From: Parvularcula dongshanensis
GTDB lineage: Bacteria; Pseudomonadota; Alphaproteobacteria; Caulobacterales; Parvularculaceae
NCBI RefSeq assembly: GCF_014199615.1
Contig: NZ_JACHOB010000005.1
Coordinates: 186,001 to 250,000, forward strand
Reading direction: 5' to 3'
Length of the DNA: 64,000 nucleotides
The notes under the pieces were generated by a model. That model made no database searches and was not told the DNA's origin. It was given only the letters and a program-made list of their open reading frames with translations. This document shows positions 44,568 to 53,195 of this stretch, one piece after another. The position numbers and the translations under genes are program-made. Each line of letters starts with the position of its first letter. Position 1 is the stretch's first letter.

Positions 44568-45179
44568 ATGAAAAATTCGCACACGCGTCGTTTCGAAGGG
44601 GACCGCCTCGTCCTCGCCAGCCACAACCGGGGGAAGCTCGCAGAGCTGCGCGCGCTCCTGGATCCGTTGGGAATCAGCGTGCTGAGCGCTGCCGACGCCG
44701 GGCTCGAAGCCCCCGACGAGACAGGCGAGACCTTCGAAGAAAACGCAGCGCTAAAAGCTCGCGCGGCGGTGGAGGCGACCGGCCAGCCCGCCTTGGCGGA
44801 TGATTCGGGCCTCTCGGTCGACGCGCTGGGCGGGGCGCCGGGCGTCTACTCCGCCCGCTGGGCTGCGCCGGACGGCGACCATTCCCCCGCGATCGCCCGC
44901 GTCGAACGGGAGCTCGGTGAGCAGGACGGGACGGCACGGTTCGTCTGCGTTCTCGCCCTCGCTTGGCCGGACGGCCACGTCGAGACGGCGCGAGGCGAGT
45001 GCCATGGCCGCCTCGTCTTCCCGCCGCGCGGCGAAGGCGGCTTCGGCTACGACCCCATCTTCGTCCCCGAAGGCGCCGAGCGGACCTTCGGTGAGATGGG
45101 CCCCGACCAGAAGCGCGCCTTCTCGCATCGCTCTCACGCGATGACGGCAATGATGGAGAAGGTCTTCGTGCCCTCGTGA
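44568..45179 (+). CDS. rdgB: XTP/dITP diphosphatase (Ham1/RdgB)
   Basis: Removes dITP, XTP and related deaminated nucleotides. It is 203 residues long. Motifs include LVLASHNRGKLAELRALL, ETFEENAALKARAA, ADDSGLSVDALGGAPGVYSARW and FGYDPIFVPEG; the C-terminal SHRSHAM is intact. GAGGGGG precedes the ATG. The stop overlaps the GTG start of hemW, the usual rdgB-hemW pairing. Confidence 0.96.
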   Translation: MKNSHTRRFEGDRLVLASHNRGKLAELRALLDPLGISVLSAADAGLEAPDETGETFEENAALKARAAVEATGQPALADDSGLSVDALGGAPGVYSARWAAPDGDHSPAIARVERELGEQDGTARFVCVLALAWPDGHVETARGECHGRLVFPPRGEGGFGYDPIFVPEGAERTFGEMGPDQKRAFSHRSHAMTAMMEKVFVPS

Positions 45180-46297
45180 GTCCGCCCACCGGCCTTTACG
45201 TTCACTGGCCCTACTGCGCCCGCATCTGCCCCTACTGCGACTTCAACGTCGTCCGGGCGCGCAGCGTGGACGAGGAGGCGTGGGCGAAGGCCTTCGAGGC
45301 GGACCTCACCCACCTTCTGGCCCGCTTCGGACGCCGCCCTCTCGTCAGCCTCTACCTCGGCGGCGGCACCCCGAGCCTGATGTCCGCGAATCTCATCGGC
45401 CGGATCAGGGAAGCGGCCAACAGGCTGTTCGGCCTCGAAACCGGCGCAGAAGTCACGTTGGAGGCGAACCCGAACGACGTGACGGAGGCGAGCGTCGCCC
45501 AGTGGCAGGGGGCCGGCGTGAACCGGCTGTCGCTCGGTGTGCAGAGCTTCGACGACGCCAGCCTACGCTTCGTCGGCCGCGATCACGACGCCCGCGCTGC
45601 GCGCCGAGCGGTGGATCTCACCTTGCGCGTCTTCGCGCGATCGAGCTTCGATCTCATCTACGCCCTCCCCGGCCAGACGTCCGATGACTGGGAAACCGAG
45701 CTCAAAGGAGCGCTCGCGACGGGGGCACGGCACCTGTCGATCTATCAGCTGACGGTCGAGCCCGGCACGGCCTTCGGCCGCCAAGTCGCACGCGGCGAGT
45801 GGGCGCCGCCCGGCGAAGGTCTCGATGCCGACCTCTACGAGTTGACCCATGACGTCACCACGGCGGCGGGACTGCCGCCCTACGAGGTGTCGAGCCACGC
45901 CGCGGCGGGGAACGAAGCGGTGCATAACGGCCTCTACTGGACCGGTGCGGACTGGCTCGCCATCGGACCGGGCGCGCACGGACGCCTGACGACGCCTCAG
46001 GGGCGCGTCGCTACTGAAGGCACGCGCAACATTCATGCCTACCTCGACGCACCGTCCCGGCAGCGCCTGCGCGAGGAGATGCTAGACGACGGCGCCGTGC
46101 TGACAGAACGCGTCTCGGCGGGCCTGCGCCGCGTGAAGGGAATCGAGATCGCAACGCTCGGTCCCGCCGCGCCCCGCCTTCTGGACGCAGCGAGGCCGTG
46201 GGCCGCCGAGGGGTTGCTCGAGATCGTCGACGGTCATCTCATGGCGACGCGGACAGGGCGACAGGTCCTCGACGCCCTTCTCGCCGAGATCCTCTAG
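45176..46297 (+). CDS. hemW: Radical SAM protein HemW (heme chaperone)
   Basis: HemW-type radical SAM protein, long annotated as a coproporphyrinogen III oxidase-like enzyme and now regarded as a heme chaperone. It is 373 residues long. YVHWPYCARICPYCDFN carries the CxxxCxxC cluster motif plus the HemW-specific extra Cys pattern. Also present are SLYLGGGTPSLM, EANPNDVT, RLSLGVQSFDD and the C-terminal HemN domain. The GTG start overlaps the rdgB stop (GTGA). Convergent with the histidine-kinase gene, overlapping it by four bases. Confidence 0.95.
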   Translation: MSPPTGLYVHWPYCARICPYCDFNVVRARSVDEEAWAKAFEADLTHLLARFGRRPLVSLYLGGGTPSLMSANLIGRIREAANRLFGLETGAEVTLEANPNDVTEASVAQWQGAGVNRLSLGVQSFDDASLRFVGRDHDARAARRAVDLTLRVFARSSFDLIYALPGQTSDDWETELKGALATGARHLSIYQLTVEPGTAFGRQVARGEWAPPGEGLDADLYELTHDVTTAAGLPPYEVSSHAAAGNEAVHNGLYWTGADWLAIGPGAHGRLTTPQGRVATEGTRNIHAYLDAPSRQRLREEMLDDGAVLTERVSAGLRRVKGIEIATLGPAAPRLLDAARPWAAEGLLEIVDGHLMATRTGRQVLDALLAEIL

Positions 46298-48195
46298 GCG
46301 GCGCCGCGCGCCTTCGCCTTTTCGCCCGTCGTCCACTGATCGATGACCGCGATCAGGTCCGCGGGGTCGAAGGGCTTCGACAGAAAGTCGTCCATGCCGA
46401 CCTCGAGGCAGATCTCGCGGTCAGTCCGCATCGCGTTCGCCGTCAGGGCGATGATCGGCAGGTTCGCGTCCTCGCCGCCCGCCGCGCGGATGCGCTTGGT
46501 CGCTTCGAGCCCGTCCATGACCGGCATGTGCATGTCCATCAGCACGAGGTCGTAGGGCGCTTGCTCCAACGCCTCGATCGCTTCGCGCCCGTTACCGGCG
46601 ACGTCGACGTGATGCCCGGCGCGCCGGATGATCGCCGTCGCCAGGACGGCGTTGATCTGATTGTCCTCTGCCAAGAGGATTCGCTTCTTGTCGCCCGTGG
46701 GCTTCGCAGCCAGCGCTGGAGCGTCGAGGCGTGCGGGTTCGGTCGGCTTGTCGGGCACAGCATCCCTTGTCGAGAGCCTCTCGGCCAGGCTCGCTTGGCG
46801 GATTGGTTTGATGAGGTAGCCGTCGAAGCCGGCGCGCCGGAACGCTTCGAGGCGACCCCGCGCGACGGGGGACAGCATGACGATCGCGCGGCTGGCCAAC
46901 TTTGCGAGGCGCTGACCGGCGACGGCTGCGATCGGCAGATCGCATAGGAGGATCGCGCCGGGCGACCGCTGCAGATACTTGGCCGCCTCGTCGGCGTTTC
47001 CGGCGATGTCGAAGCCGCCGACGCCGAGAGCCCTGAGCTGAAGGCTCAGGATGCGCGCGAGGATGTCGCTCGTGGTCGCGACGACCACGGGCGCGCGCGG
47101 AGGCGTCGTTACGGGTTGGCGGGCGTTCCCTTCGGCCATGAGTGGCACCTCGAACGCGAAGGTGCTGCCTTGTCCGAGCGTGCTCTCGACCGTCACGTCG
47201 CCGCCCATGGCGCGGACGATGCGTCGTGCGATGGAAAGGCCCAGCCCCGTTCCTTCGTGCGCCCGAGCCCTCGTCTCGTCGGCCTGTGCGAACTCCTCGA
47301 AGATCGTTTGGGTGGCTTGCGGCGAGATGCCGATGCCCGTGTCGCGCACCTCGACCCGCAAAGAGTGCCGTCCGTCGCCAAGGGCCTTCGACTTCACCTC
47401 GATCGAGACGCCGCCTTCCTCGGTGAACTTCACGCCGTTGCCGCCGAGGTTCAGCAGCACCTGACGCAAGCGTCCCTCGTCCCCGCGCAGGCGCGCGGGC
47501 ACCTCGGGACTGACATAGGCTGCGATCTCGAGGTCCTTATGAGCGGCCCTCGGGCTCAGCAGCTCGCTGACCGACTGCACCAGCCCCGCCGGGTCGAAGA
47601 CGTGATCGTCGAGTTCGAGGTGCCCCGCTTCGATCTTAGAGTAGTCGAGGATGTCGTTGATGAGGCCGAGCAGCGCCGACCCTGATTCGCGTACCGCCTC
47701 CGCATAGGCCGTCTGGTTCGCGTCCAAGCCGGTATCGAGCAGCAAGCCCGTCATGCCCAGGATGCCGTTGAGCGGCGTGCGCATCTCGTGGCTCATCGTC
47801 GCGAGGAAGCGCATCTTCGATTCGGAGGCGTCGGCGGCGGTCTTGGCGAGCGCCTTCAGCTCGCGCCATGCGGCCCGGTCGCGCGTGACGTCCAAGCCGA
47901 GATAAAGCGTGCCCGTACTCAGACGGGAGCCGCGCCACTGGATGAGCTGCATCCCCTCGCCGGCGTCGAGCGCGGTGGTGAAGTCCTCGATGTGACGGTG
48001 ACCGTCGATGCGCTGCCGACGCGTGATCTTCAACGGCGCGGGCACACCCTGTGCGCCGAAGACCTCGCCCTTGAGGCCGGCCATGACCGTGCCGAGGGCC
48101 CACGTCTCGGCGCCCATCCGGACGATCCGGTCCTCCTCGTCCGTCAGAATCGACAGCAGGGAGAGGGAGTCGAGAAGGTCTTGGCTAGGCGTCAT
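46294..48195 (-). CDS. Hybrid sensor histidine kinase with two receiver-like domains
   Basis: A 633-residue cytoplasmic hybrid kinase with no membrane segment. A PAS-like sensor occupies about residues 1-105. The HisKA domain follows with the phospho-acceptor His136 in FLATMSHEMRTPLNG, then HATPase_c with NGVKFTEEG, DTGIGISPQ and GTGLGLSIAR. A first receiver-like domain (about 360-470) has lost the N-terminal acidic pair (VVVATTSD), although an Asp in LLCDLP and the Lys in YLIKP remain. A second, complete receiver follows with Asp554 in LMDMHMP and the Lys in FLSKPFDP. The signal and the output partner are unknown; no response regulator or Hpt gene is adjacent. Confidence 0.93.
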   Translation of the reverse strand: MTPSQDLLDSLSLLSILTDEEDRIVRMGAETWALGTVMAGLKGEVFGAQGVPAPLKITRRQRIDGHRHIEDFTTALDAGEGMQLIQWRGSRLSTGTLYLGLDVTRDRAAWRELKALAKTAADASESKMRFLATMSHEMRTPLNGILGMTGLLLDTGLDANQTAYAEAVRESGSALLGLINDILDYSKIEAGHLELDDHVFDPAGLVQSVSELLSPRAAHKDLEIAAYVSPEVPARLRGDEGRLRQVLLNLGGNGVKFTEEGGVSIEVKSKALGDGRHSLRVEVRDTGIGISPQATQTIFEEFAQADETRARAHEGTGLGLSIARRIVRAMGGDVTVESTLGQGSTFAFEVPLMAEGNARQPVTTPPRAPVVVATTSDILARILSLQLRALGVGGFDIAGNADEAAKYLQRSPGAILLCDLPIAAVAGQRLAKLASRAIVMLSPVARGRLEAFRRAGFDGYLIKPIRQASLAERLSTRDAVPDKPTEPARLDAPALAAKPTGDKKRILLAEDNQINAVLATAIIRRAGHHVDVAGNGREAIEALEQAPYDLVLMDMHMPVMDGLEATKRIRAAGGEDANLPIIALTANAMRTDREICLEVGMDDFLSKPFDPADLIAVIDQWTTGEKAKARGAA

Positions 48196-48257
48196 TCGGG
48201 CACCGTTGAACGTCCGCCACCCTTCGCAGGGACAGCTTACGTTTTGGTTGCCCGAGG

Positions 48258-49787
48258 CTAAGCCGAAAGCGTCCGGCCGGTCGTCGGAACCCCCGGTTCA
48301 TGCCGCCTGAAGCTGATCGCCTCCGCGACGTGACGCCTTAACACGGCATCGTGACCCTCTAGGTCGGCGAGCGTCCGAGCGACCCGCAAAGTCCGGGTAT
48401 AGGCCCGGGCGGACAGGGACAGCGCTTCGCAGGCGCGCACGAGGAGCGCTGCCCCCGCTTCGTCCGGGGCGGCGTGCCTGGCGAGCGCGGTCTCCCCGAG
48501 GTGGGCGTTGAGAACGCCTTCCTGGCGTCCGAGTTGCGCGGCTCGAGCCTTCGCGACGCGCGCCGCGACGATTTCGGTCGTCTCGCCGTCCGCGGGCCGG
48601 GCGAGGTCCAGGGCGGAGACGGGCGGCGTGTCGATGGCGAGGTCCATCCTGTCCAAGAAGGGTCCCGACACCCTGGACTGGTACTTCGCTTCGCAGTTCG
48701 GCCCCTGCCCGCAGGCCCGCCCGGACGCCTTGCCGTAACCGCAGCGGCAGGGGTTCATGGCCGCGACGAGCTGGAAGCGAGCCGGATAGCGGACATGCGC
48801 GTTCGCCCGGGCGATCATCACGTCGCCTGTCTCCAGCGGTTGTCGCAGGCTGTCGAGAACGCTCGCCGAGAACTCGGGCAGCTCGTCGAGGAAGAGGACC
48901 CCGTGATGCGCGAGCGAGGCCTCGCCGGGCTTCGCTCGCATCCCGCCGCCGACCATCGCCGCCATGGAGGCGGAGTGGTGCGGCGCGCGGTACGGCCTGA
49001 TTCGCGACAGCCGGCCTTCGTCGATGAGGCCCGCGACCGACTGCACCATCGAGACTTCGAGCATCTCCTTCGGCGTCAGGGGCGGCAGGAGACCCGGCAG
49101 GCGGGCGGCCATCATCGACTTTCCCGACCCGGGCGGGCCGGTCATCAGAAGGTTGTGCCCGCCGGCCGCCGCGACCTCGAGCGCGCGCTTGGCGGTCTCC
49201 TGCCCCTTCACCTCGCGCAGGTCCGGCACGGCCGCGCCCGCCTCGAGCGGACCCGGCTCCGGCGCGCTCAGGACCTGAGTGCCCTTGAGGTGGTTCGCGA
49301 GTGCGATCAGCGAGGCGGGCGCGAGGACGCTCGCGCCGTCGCCGGCCCAAGCGGCCTCCGGCCCCGACCTCTCCGCGCAGATGAGGCCGAGACCCAGGCC
49401 GTTCGCGGCGACCGCGGCCGGAAGCGCCCCAGCGGTCGGCTCGATCCGTCCATCGAGGCCGAGCTCGCCGATGACCGCGTAGCCTTCGGCGGCGTCGGCC
49501 GGCAGCGCCCCCATCTCGACCATCAGGGCCACCGCGATCGGCAGGTCGAAGTGCGAGCCTTCCTTTCGCAGGTCGGCAGGCGCGAGGTTCACCGTGATGC
49601 GCTTCGGTGGCAGGCCGAGGCCGATGGCGCTGAAGGCGGCGTGGATCCGCTCGCGCGACTCCGACACCGACTTGTCCGGCAGGCCGACGATGAAGAAGTT
49701 CGGGTTCCCGCCCGAGAGCTGGCACTGCACCGAGACCGGCTTCGCCTCGACCCCCTCGAACGCGAAGGTTGTGACCCGCGTGACCAT
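48258..49787 (-). CDS. YifB/ComM-family AAA+ ATPase (Mg-chelatase-like)
   Basis: A 509-residue protein of the ComM/YifB family, which in naturally competent bacteria promotes branch migration during transformation. The N-terminal Lon-substrate-like domain (AFEGVEAKPVSVQCQLSGGNPNFFIVGLPD) covers about 1-180. The AAA+ module has Walker A GPPGSGKSMMA near residue 220 and Walker B VLFLDELPEF. The zinc-finger-like CRCGYGKASGRACGQGPNC lies near residue 350, and a C-terminal Mg-chelatase domain follows. No competence gene is nearby. Confidence 0.95.
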   Translation of the reverse strand: MVTRVTTFAFEGVEAKPVSVQCQLSGGNPNFFIVGLPDKSVSESRERIHAAFSAIGLGLPPKRITVNLAPADLRKEGSHFDLPIAVALMVEMGALPADAAEGYAVIGELGLDGRIEPTAGALPAAVAANGLGLGLICAERSGPEAAWAGDGASVLAPASLIALANHLKGTQVLSAPEPGPLEAGAAVPDLREVKGQETAKRALEVAAAGGHNLLMTGPPGSGKSMMAARLPGLLPPLTPKEMLEVSMVQSVAGLIDEGRLSRIRPYRAPHHSASMAAMVGGGMRAKPGEASLAHHGVLFLDELPEFSASVLDSLRQPLETGDVMIARANAHVRYPARFQLVAAMNPCRCGYGKASGRACGQGPNCEAKYQSRVSGPFLDRMDLAIDTPPVSALDLARPADGETTEIVAARVAKARAAQLGRQEGVLNAHLGETALARHAAPDEAGAALLVRACEALSLSARAYTRTLRVARTLADLEGHDAVLRRHVAEAISFRRHEPGVPTTGRTLSA

Positions 49788-49876
49788 GATGCCCCCGAAG
49801 ACTGCCCCGGCGCAGCTTGGGCGCGCTTCGCCGGATCAGACAACCCCGGCAGGCACTTGTGCCGAAACGCGACGCT

Positions 49877-50428
49877 TCAGAACGGCAGGTCGAGCCGCTT
49901 CTTCGGCTTGATGCCGCGCGACCTGATGCGCGATTCGAGCAGCGACTCGTAGACGTCCTCGGCTTCGAACGCCGCGCGCCCCGCGTCTTCCTCGTCGTCG
50001 AGAAGAACGATCACGGCGACCATGCTCCTGAAGCCATATCGGTCGCTGAGCGTGCCGTCGATGTCGGCCTCCGACCGCGCCTCGAGGAGGGCCGCGTAGC
50101 TACCGATCCAGCGTGCCTCGGCGACCGAGAAGTCGGGCACGAGACGCAGCCGCGCTTCGTCGTAGTCGACGAAGGTGATGGCGAAGCGCGGCGCCTCCGC
50201 GCGCATCGCCTCGCCGGCTGCGCGCGTCAGCAGCGCGAGCTCCATGTCATCGGTCGAGTGAATCAGGGGCGTGCTGGCCGAGACGCGAAGCGTGCTCGAA
50301 TCGACCTTCGTCACCTCGGTGAGGCTCACCACCTGCCGCCAAGCGCGGCTGCGGACTTCGGCTTCGGGGTTCGGCCCTGTCGTACAGGCGCCGAGGGCGA
50401 GCAGAATCAGGGCAGCGCGCAGCCACAT
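49877..50428 (-). CDS. Putative lipoprotein of unknown function
   Basis: A 183-residue protein with a lipoprotein signal: MWLRAALILLALGAC, lipobox LGAC with Cys15, then TTGPNPEAE. The remainder is soluble, mixed alpha/beta and acidic, ending KPKKRLDLPF. I recognise no family. It lies 89 bases upstream of the YifB gene on the same strand and may share a transcript. The residue after Cys is Thr, so outer-membrane sorting is plausible. Confidence 0.72.
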   Translation of the reverse strand: MWLRAALILLALGACTTGPNPEAEVRSRAWRQVVSLTEVTKVDSSTLRVSASTPLIHSTDDMELALLTRAAGEAMRAEAPRFAITFVDYDEARLRLVPDFSVAEARWIGSYAALLEARSEADIDGTLSDRYGFRSMVAVIVLLDDEEDAGRAAFEAEDVYESLLESRIRSRGIKPKKRLDLPF

Positions 50429-50577
50429 AGAAGGCCTCGTAGCGGTTCGTCCCGGGCTTCTCGCGCATGGGAGTTAAGGTTTCCATCCCCATGGCGAGGC
50501 GGCGGGACCGAGCCGATCCGCCGCGTGGTAGAAACGCGCGTCGCCCCTACCTATGAAGCAACCCGAAGGAGATCCGA

Positions 50578-50790
50578 ATGCTCGGCGCCCTGCAGTACGT
50601 CCTCATCCCGCTCGCCATACTCGCGGTCACCGTGTTCCTGGTGCTCGGGATCTACTCGCTCGCCAAGGGCGGTGACTTCGCGAAGAACAACTCGAACAAG
50701 CTGATGCGCGCTCGCGTGGCGGCCCAGGGAATCGCGATCGCGCTCCTCGTGCTCTTCGCCTACCTCGTCTCGCGCGGAAACGGCGCATAA
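50578..50790 (+). CDS. Twin-transmembrane HIG1-domain protein
   Basis: A 70-residue inner-membrane protein with two helices (about 8-28 and 46-64) joined by a polar loop KGGDFAKNNSNKLMRARV, the hallmark of HIG1-type twin-TM proteins of alphaproteobacteria. Mitochondrial relatives associate with cytochrome oxidase. GAAGGAG lies just upstream. The cobalamin adenosyltransferase gene starts ten bases after its stop, so they are likely co-transcribed; this pairing recurs in alphaproteobacteria. Confidence 0.88.
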   Translation: MLGALQYVLIPLAILAVTVFLVLGIYSLAKGGDFAKNNSNKLMRARVAAQGIAIALLVLFAYLVSRGNGA

Positions 50791-50800
50791 GGGAAACGGC

Positions 50801-51379
50801 ATGGTCCTTCTGAACAAGATCTACACCCGCACCGGCGACGCGGGCGAGACCGGCCTCGTCACTGGAGACAGGCTTTCCAAGACCCATCCGCGGATCGAAG
50901 CCATCGGCGCCGTCGACGAGCTGAACGCGGCTCTTGGGGTCGCCCTCTCGGCGGTGAAGGATGAGGATCTGCGCGGCGTCCTCCTCGCCATTCAGAACGA
51001 CCTCTTCGACCTCGGCGCGGACCTGGCGACGCCCAAGACGCTGCGCGGTGAGCTTCGCCTCGCCGAGGCACGCGTCGCGCGCCTCGAAGAGGCGATCGAC
51101 GGACTCACCGAGGCGCTTCCCCCGCTCGAAAGCTTCGTCCTGCCCTCGGGCCCGGGGGGCGCCGGCGCCCTCCACCTCGCGCGCGCCATCGCGCGCCGGG
51201 CAGAGCGCATGGTCTGGGCCGTCGGGGCGCTGCCGGGCGACGAGGGACACCTCTCGGCGCCGGTGCCCCGCTACCTCAACCGGCTCTCGGACTACCTCTT
51301 CGTCGCCGCCCGAAAGGCGAGCCGGGATGCCGGCGGCGAGGTGTTGTGGGTCCCCGGCGGCGGATCCGACGACGAGTGA
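50801..51379 (+). CDS. Cob(I)yrinic acid a,c-diamide adenosyltransferase (PduO type)
   Basis: Transfers the adenosyl group of ATP to cobalamin. It is 192 residues long. The N-terminal signature KIYTRTGDAGETGLVTGDRLSK is typical of the PduO ATP loop. DELNAALG and the helical motif ARAIARRAERMVWAV with RYLNRLSDYLFVAAR, which carries the conserved Arg and Asp, complete the family pattern. The GTG start of the next small gene overlaps its stop. No cobalamin riboswitch is visible upstream. Confidence 0.93.
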   Translation: MVLLNKIYTRTGDAGETGLVTGDRLSKTHPRIEAIGAVDELNAALGVALSAVKDEDLRGVLLAIQNDLFDLGADLATPKTLRGELRLAEARVARLEEAIDGLTEALPPLESFVLPSGPGGAGALHLARAIARRAERMVWAVGALPGDEGHLSAPVPRYLNRLSDYLFVAARKASRDAGGEVLWVPGGGSDDE

Positions 51380-51870
51380 AGCGCGCCTTCGCCGTCCTTC
51401 TGATCGCCGCCTGCACGCCCGCTTCCGCCTTGCCCCCGCCCGACCCCCCGGCACGGCAAGCGCGTGGAGGCAGCCCGCTCGACAAGTTTCCGGGGCCGCA
51501 GGACGGCTTCATGATCCGGCTCCAGTCTCTCTGCACGGGCACCGAAGCCTACGGGACGGAGGACGGCACCACGCTGCGCCGTATGGGTTGCCGCATCGAA
51601 GCCGGACATCTCGAGGAGATCGAACTCGCCGTGGTTCGCGCTGAGAGGCGCCCCCTCGCGCCCAAGCTGGGGCGTGCCGGTATCGGCCTACACCTCGAGG
51701 TCACGGCGGCGAATGAGACCGTCTTCTCGGACCACGCGAAGGGGCGTGGCACGTTCACTCGGCAAGCCTTCGGCCCCGAAGAAGCCTGGGCTGTCGAGAT
51801 CGTACCTGGCGACAGCCTCAGCCTGACTGGGCCCGAAACGCAGCTCTTCTTCGGGCTCGGTGGGCGCTAG
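51376..51870 (+). CDS. Small exported protein of unknown function
   Basis: A 164-residue protein starting at GTG 51376, overlapping the adenosyltransferase stop (GTGA). It begins VKRAFAVLLIAACTPASALPP. The signal sequence could be a lipoprotein type (lipobox IAAC, Cys14) or be cleaved after ASA. The mature part contains two further Cys (LCTG, GCRIE), possibly a disulfide, and looks mostly beta. It is not recognised. It overlaps the convergent BLUF gene by four bases. Context offers only co-expression with cobalamin adenosylation. Confidence 0.7.
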   Translation: MKRAFAVLLIAACTPASALPPPDPPARQARGGSPLDKFPGPQDGFMIRLQSLCTGTEAYGTEDGTTLRRMGCRIEAGHLEEIELAVVRAERRPLAPKLGRAGIGLHLEVTAANETVFSDHAKGRGTFTRQAFGPEEAWAVEIVPGDSLSLTGPETQLFFGLGGR

Positions 51871-52283
51871 GCCGCGTAGCGACGCTGAACGTGGAAGAAG
51901 GTCCGGACCATGACCCGGATCACGGGCGGCGTGTCGATCGCCAGCTTGCGGGACATCGCCTCCGGCGTCAGGGCGAACGCCCCCTCCTCGTCGATCGTCG
52001 CGCAGCCCATCGACCACTCGCCAAAGGACCGTTCGGGCACCACGCCGTCAAAGAGGACTTGAACGCCGTGATGACGCGTATCCGCCTTTATTCGGCGCAG
52101 AACGCGAGCGAGCGACTTCTCCTCGCCCTCGAGGACCTGAAGGAAGCTGCCGGAATCGAAGAGCAACACGCCGGTCACGTCGTCTCGTGCGTTGTTGCGG
52201 CGGGAGACGGCCAGCACCTCGCGAAGCGCTTCCTCGCTGAAGCCTTTGATGGCGGAACTCGTGTAGACGACCGATCGATACAT
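51867..52283 (-). CDS. BLUF-domain blue-light photoreceptor
   Basis: A 138-residue single-domain flavin photosensor. The BLUF residues needed for the photocycle are in place: Tyr7 (VVYTSS), Asn31 (RNNARDDVTGVLL), Gln49 in FLQVLEGE, and Trp90-Ser-Met92 (FGEWSMG). About 40 residues follow the core, with no output domain, so it is of the short type that signals through a partner protein. The ATG at 52283 is the natural start; the long upstream frame is a shadow of etfB. A direct repeat (GAAAACT, twelve-base spacing) lies in its leader. No GGDEF, EAL or HTH partner is adjacent. Confidence 0.92.
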   Translation of the reverse strand: MYRSVVYTSSAIKGFSEEALREVLAVSRRNNARDDVTGVLLFDSGSFLQVLEGEEKSLARVLRRIKADTRHHGVQVLFDGVVPERSFGEWSMGCATIDEEGAFALTPEAMSRKLAIDTPPVIRVMVRTFFHVQRRYAA

Positions 52284-52299
52284 GATGCCCCATCCCCAG

Positions 52300-52318
52300 G
52301 AAAACTTTGGCGAAAACT
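52300..52318. repeat. Tandem direct repeat in the BLUF/etfB intergenic region
   Basis: GAAAACT occurs twice (52300-52306 and 52312-52318), separated by five bases. It lies 17 bases upstream of the BLUF start and about 130 bases upstream of etfB. It could be a regulator site, but the sequence is short. Confidence 0.3.
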
Positions 52319-52445
52319 CCGGCCCGCACCTTAAGAAACGCTTTCGAGATGCGTGACTTCGCCGCTTCGTGAACCCTGCCCGCAAGGATTGAAGGGCGCG
52401 GCGGCCCTCCCTACTGTCCCGGCAAAACAGATCAGGAGCGCTCGC

Positions 52446-53195
52446 ATGAAGGTCCTCGTGCCCGTCAAGCGCGTGGTCGACTACAACGTGAAGGTCCGGG
52501 TGAAGCCCGACCAGAGCGGCGTCGACCTCGCCAACGTCAAGATGTCGATGAACCCGTTCGACGAGATCGCCGTGGAGGAGGCCGTACGCCTGAAGGAGGC
52601 CGGCACAGTGGAGGAGATCGTCGTCGTCTCGATCGGGCCCGAGAAGGCGCAGGACCAGATCCGCCAGGCGCTCGCCATGGGCGCGGACCGGGGGCTGCTC
52701 ATCACGGCAGAGGGCGAGGTCGAGAGCCTCGCCGTCGCGAAGCTCCTCAAGGCCGTCTGCGAGGAGGAGAAGCCCGACGTCGTGCTCCTCGGAAAGCAGG
52801 CGATCGACGACGACCGCAACCAGACGGGCCAGATGCTCGCGGCGCTGATGGGTTGGTCCCAGGGGACCTTCGCCTCGAAGGTCGAGAAGGACGGAGACAA
52901 GCTGCACGTCACGCGCGAGGTGGACGGCGGGCTTCAGACGATCGCCCTCTCCCTCCCCGCGGTCGTCACGACCGACCTCCGCCTCAACGAGCCGCGTTAC
53001 GCTTCGCTGCCTAACATCATGAAGGCGAAGAAGAAGCCGCTCGACAAGAAGGCGGCTTCGGAGTTCGGGGTCGACCTTACGCCCCGGCTCGAGACCCTGA
53101 AGGTCACCGAGCCGCCCAAGCGCGAGGCCGGCATAAAGGTCGAGAGCGTCGAAGAGCTCGTCGACAAGCTGAAGAACGAAGCGGGGGTCCTCTAA
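52446..53195 (+). CDS. etfB: Electron transfer flavoprotein, beta subunit
   Basis: Small subunit of the ETF heterodimer, which passes electrons from acyl-CoA and other dehydrogenases to ETF-ubiquinone oxidoreductase. It is 249 residues long. The start [19 protein letters not shown] has CAGGAG about eight bases upstream; the longer frame is not needed. Signature features are the AMP-binding region and [18 protein letters not shown], which includes the recognition-loop segment with [21 protein letters not shown]. Its stop directly abuts the etfA start. Confidence 0.97.
   Translation: MKVLVPVKRVVDYNVKVRVKPDQSGVDLANVKMSMNPFDEIAVEEAVRLKEAGTVEEIVVVSIGPEKAQDQIRQALAMGADRGLLITAEGEVESLAVAKLLKAVCEEEKPDVVLLGKQAIDDDRNQTGQMLAALMGWSQGTFASKVEKDGDKLHVTREVDGGLQTIALSLPAVVTTDLRLNEPRYASLPNIMKAKKKPLDKKAASEFGVDLTPRLETLKVTEPPKREAGIKVESVEELVDKLKNEAGVL

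Noticed and set aside
50429-50800. Cobalamin riboswitch before the adenosyltransferase gene
   Set aside because: No B12-box-like sequence or multi-stem aptamer is apparent, and the space is mostly taken by the HIG1 protein gene.
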